From positions 1 to 13,849 of the forward strand of contig JAPJQL010000058.1 of the NCBI GenBank assembly GCA_030825115.1: DNA of 13,849 nucleotides. Direction: 5' to 3'. Both the position numbers and the translations under genes were made by a program. Source of the stretch: Lachnospiraceae bacterium. Lineage in GTDB: Bacteria; Bacillota; Clostridia; Lachnospirales; Lachnospiraceae. Shown here piece after piece: positions 13,733 to 13,849 of the stretch (within the stretch, counting starts at the first letter, position 1; each line of letters starts with the position of its first letter). Under the pieces are notes generated by a model that was not told where the DNA came from, made no database searches, and worked only from the letters and a program-made list of their open reading frames with translations.

Positions 13733-13761
13733 TTGATTTTTTGCATTGGCTGTGATAAGAT
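13733..13761 (+). promoter_or_regulatory. Promoter for tRNA-Tyr
   Basis: TTGATT (13733-13738) and TAAGAT (13756-13761) are 17 bp apart, with TG at 13753-13754 giving an extended -10. Transcription would start near 13768, about 20 bases before the mature tRNA 5' end. No terminator for the preceding GH13 gene is evident in 13692-13732. Confidence 0.5.
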
Positions 13762-13787
13762 AATTTTTGCTTGTCAAAGCCAATTAT

Positions 13788-13849
13788 GGATGGGTTCCCG
13801 AGTGGCCAAAGGGGGCAGACTGTAAATCTGTTAGCTGTGCTTTCGGTGG
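13788..13849 (+). tRNA. tRNA-Tyr (anticodon GTA), 5' part
   Basis: The sequence from GGATGGG (acceptor strand, 13788-13794) through the D arm (TCCCGAGTGGCCAAAGGGG) to the anticodon stem-loop matches bacterial tRNA-Tyr. The stem GCAGA (13815-13819) and TCTGT (13827-13831) encloses the loop CTGTAAA, with anticodon GTA at 13822-13824. The bases that follow (TAGCTGTGCTTTCGGTGG) belong to the long variable arm of a class II tRNA. The T arm, the 3' acceptor strand and any encoded CCA lie beyond the window. It may be the first of a tRNA cluster. Confidence 0.93.

Noticed and set aside
1..13849. CRISPR arrays, insertion sequences, phage genes, attachment sites
   Set aside because: No spaced repeats, transposase, integrase or target-site duplications were seen; the gene order is conserved chromosomal backbone.

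Overview
The window looks like chromosomal DNA of a spore-forming member of the Clostridia, most likely Lachnospiraceae (Clostridium cluster XIVa type). Reasons: the gene order mazG - (hup) - rqcP - yabP - yabQ - divIC - spoIIE - tilS - hpt - ftsH is the classic Firmicutes sporulation/division neighbourhood (yabN to ftsH in Bacillus subtilis); ribosome binding sites are strong AGGAGG types; GTG starts are used; and the flanking GH13 enzymes and MalG-type permease are typical of gut Clostridia. The genus is an inference. All recognised genes are on the + strand.

Layout. (1) 1-189: the 3' end of a MalG-type sugar ABC permease. (2) 271-4201, behind a good sigma-A promoter: a tight four-gene unit with a sugar-phosphate nucleotidyltransferase, exodeoxyribonuclease III (exoA), a GlgX/isoamylase-like GH13 protein that has lost every catalytic residue, and a one-domain mazG. 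(3) 4198-4830: a near-consensus promoter, whose -35 box overlaps the mazG stop, drives HU (hup) and the S4-domain ribosome quality-control factor rqcP. (4) 4839-4891: a 22-bp perfectly paired terminator-like hairpin whose 3' arm carries the yabP Shine-Dalgarno. (5) 4892-7373: the sporulation/division genes yabP, yabQ, divIC and spoIIE, the last in a short form without the membrane domain. (6) 7452-11205: tilS, hpt and ftsH, with tilS and hpt overlapping. (7) 11206-11624: a 419-bp intergenic region with a promoter, a C-rich stretch and a perfect hairpin (possible small RNA), then a promoter for the next gene. (8) 11625-13691: a cytoplasmic neopullulanase/cyclomaltodextrinase-type GH13 enzyme with all catalytic residues. 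(9) 13788-13849: the 5' part of tRNA-Tyr(GTA), cut by the window end.

How it fits together: the core combines housekeeping (nucleotide-pool cleaning by MazG, purine salvage by Hpt, tRNA-Ile maturation by TilS, membrane proteolysis by FtsH, stalled-ribosome rescue by RqcP, DNA packing by HU, DNA repair by ExoA) with division and sporulation (DivIC, YabP/YabQ, SpoIIE). It is flanked by alpha-glucan genes, one GH13 intact and one apparently a pseudoenzyme. The points most worth a second look are the GH13 pseudoenzyme, the hairpin over the yabP ribosome binding site with a possible sigma-E promoter inside it, the SpoIIE without membrane segments, and the C-rich small-RNA candidate after ftsH.
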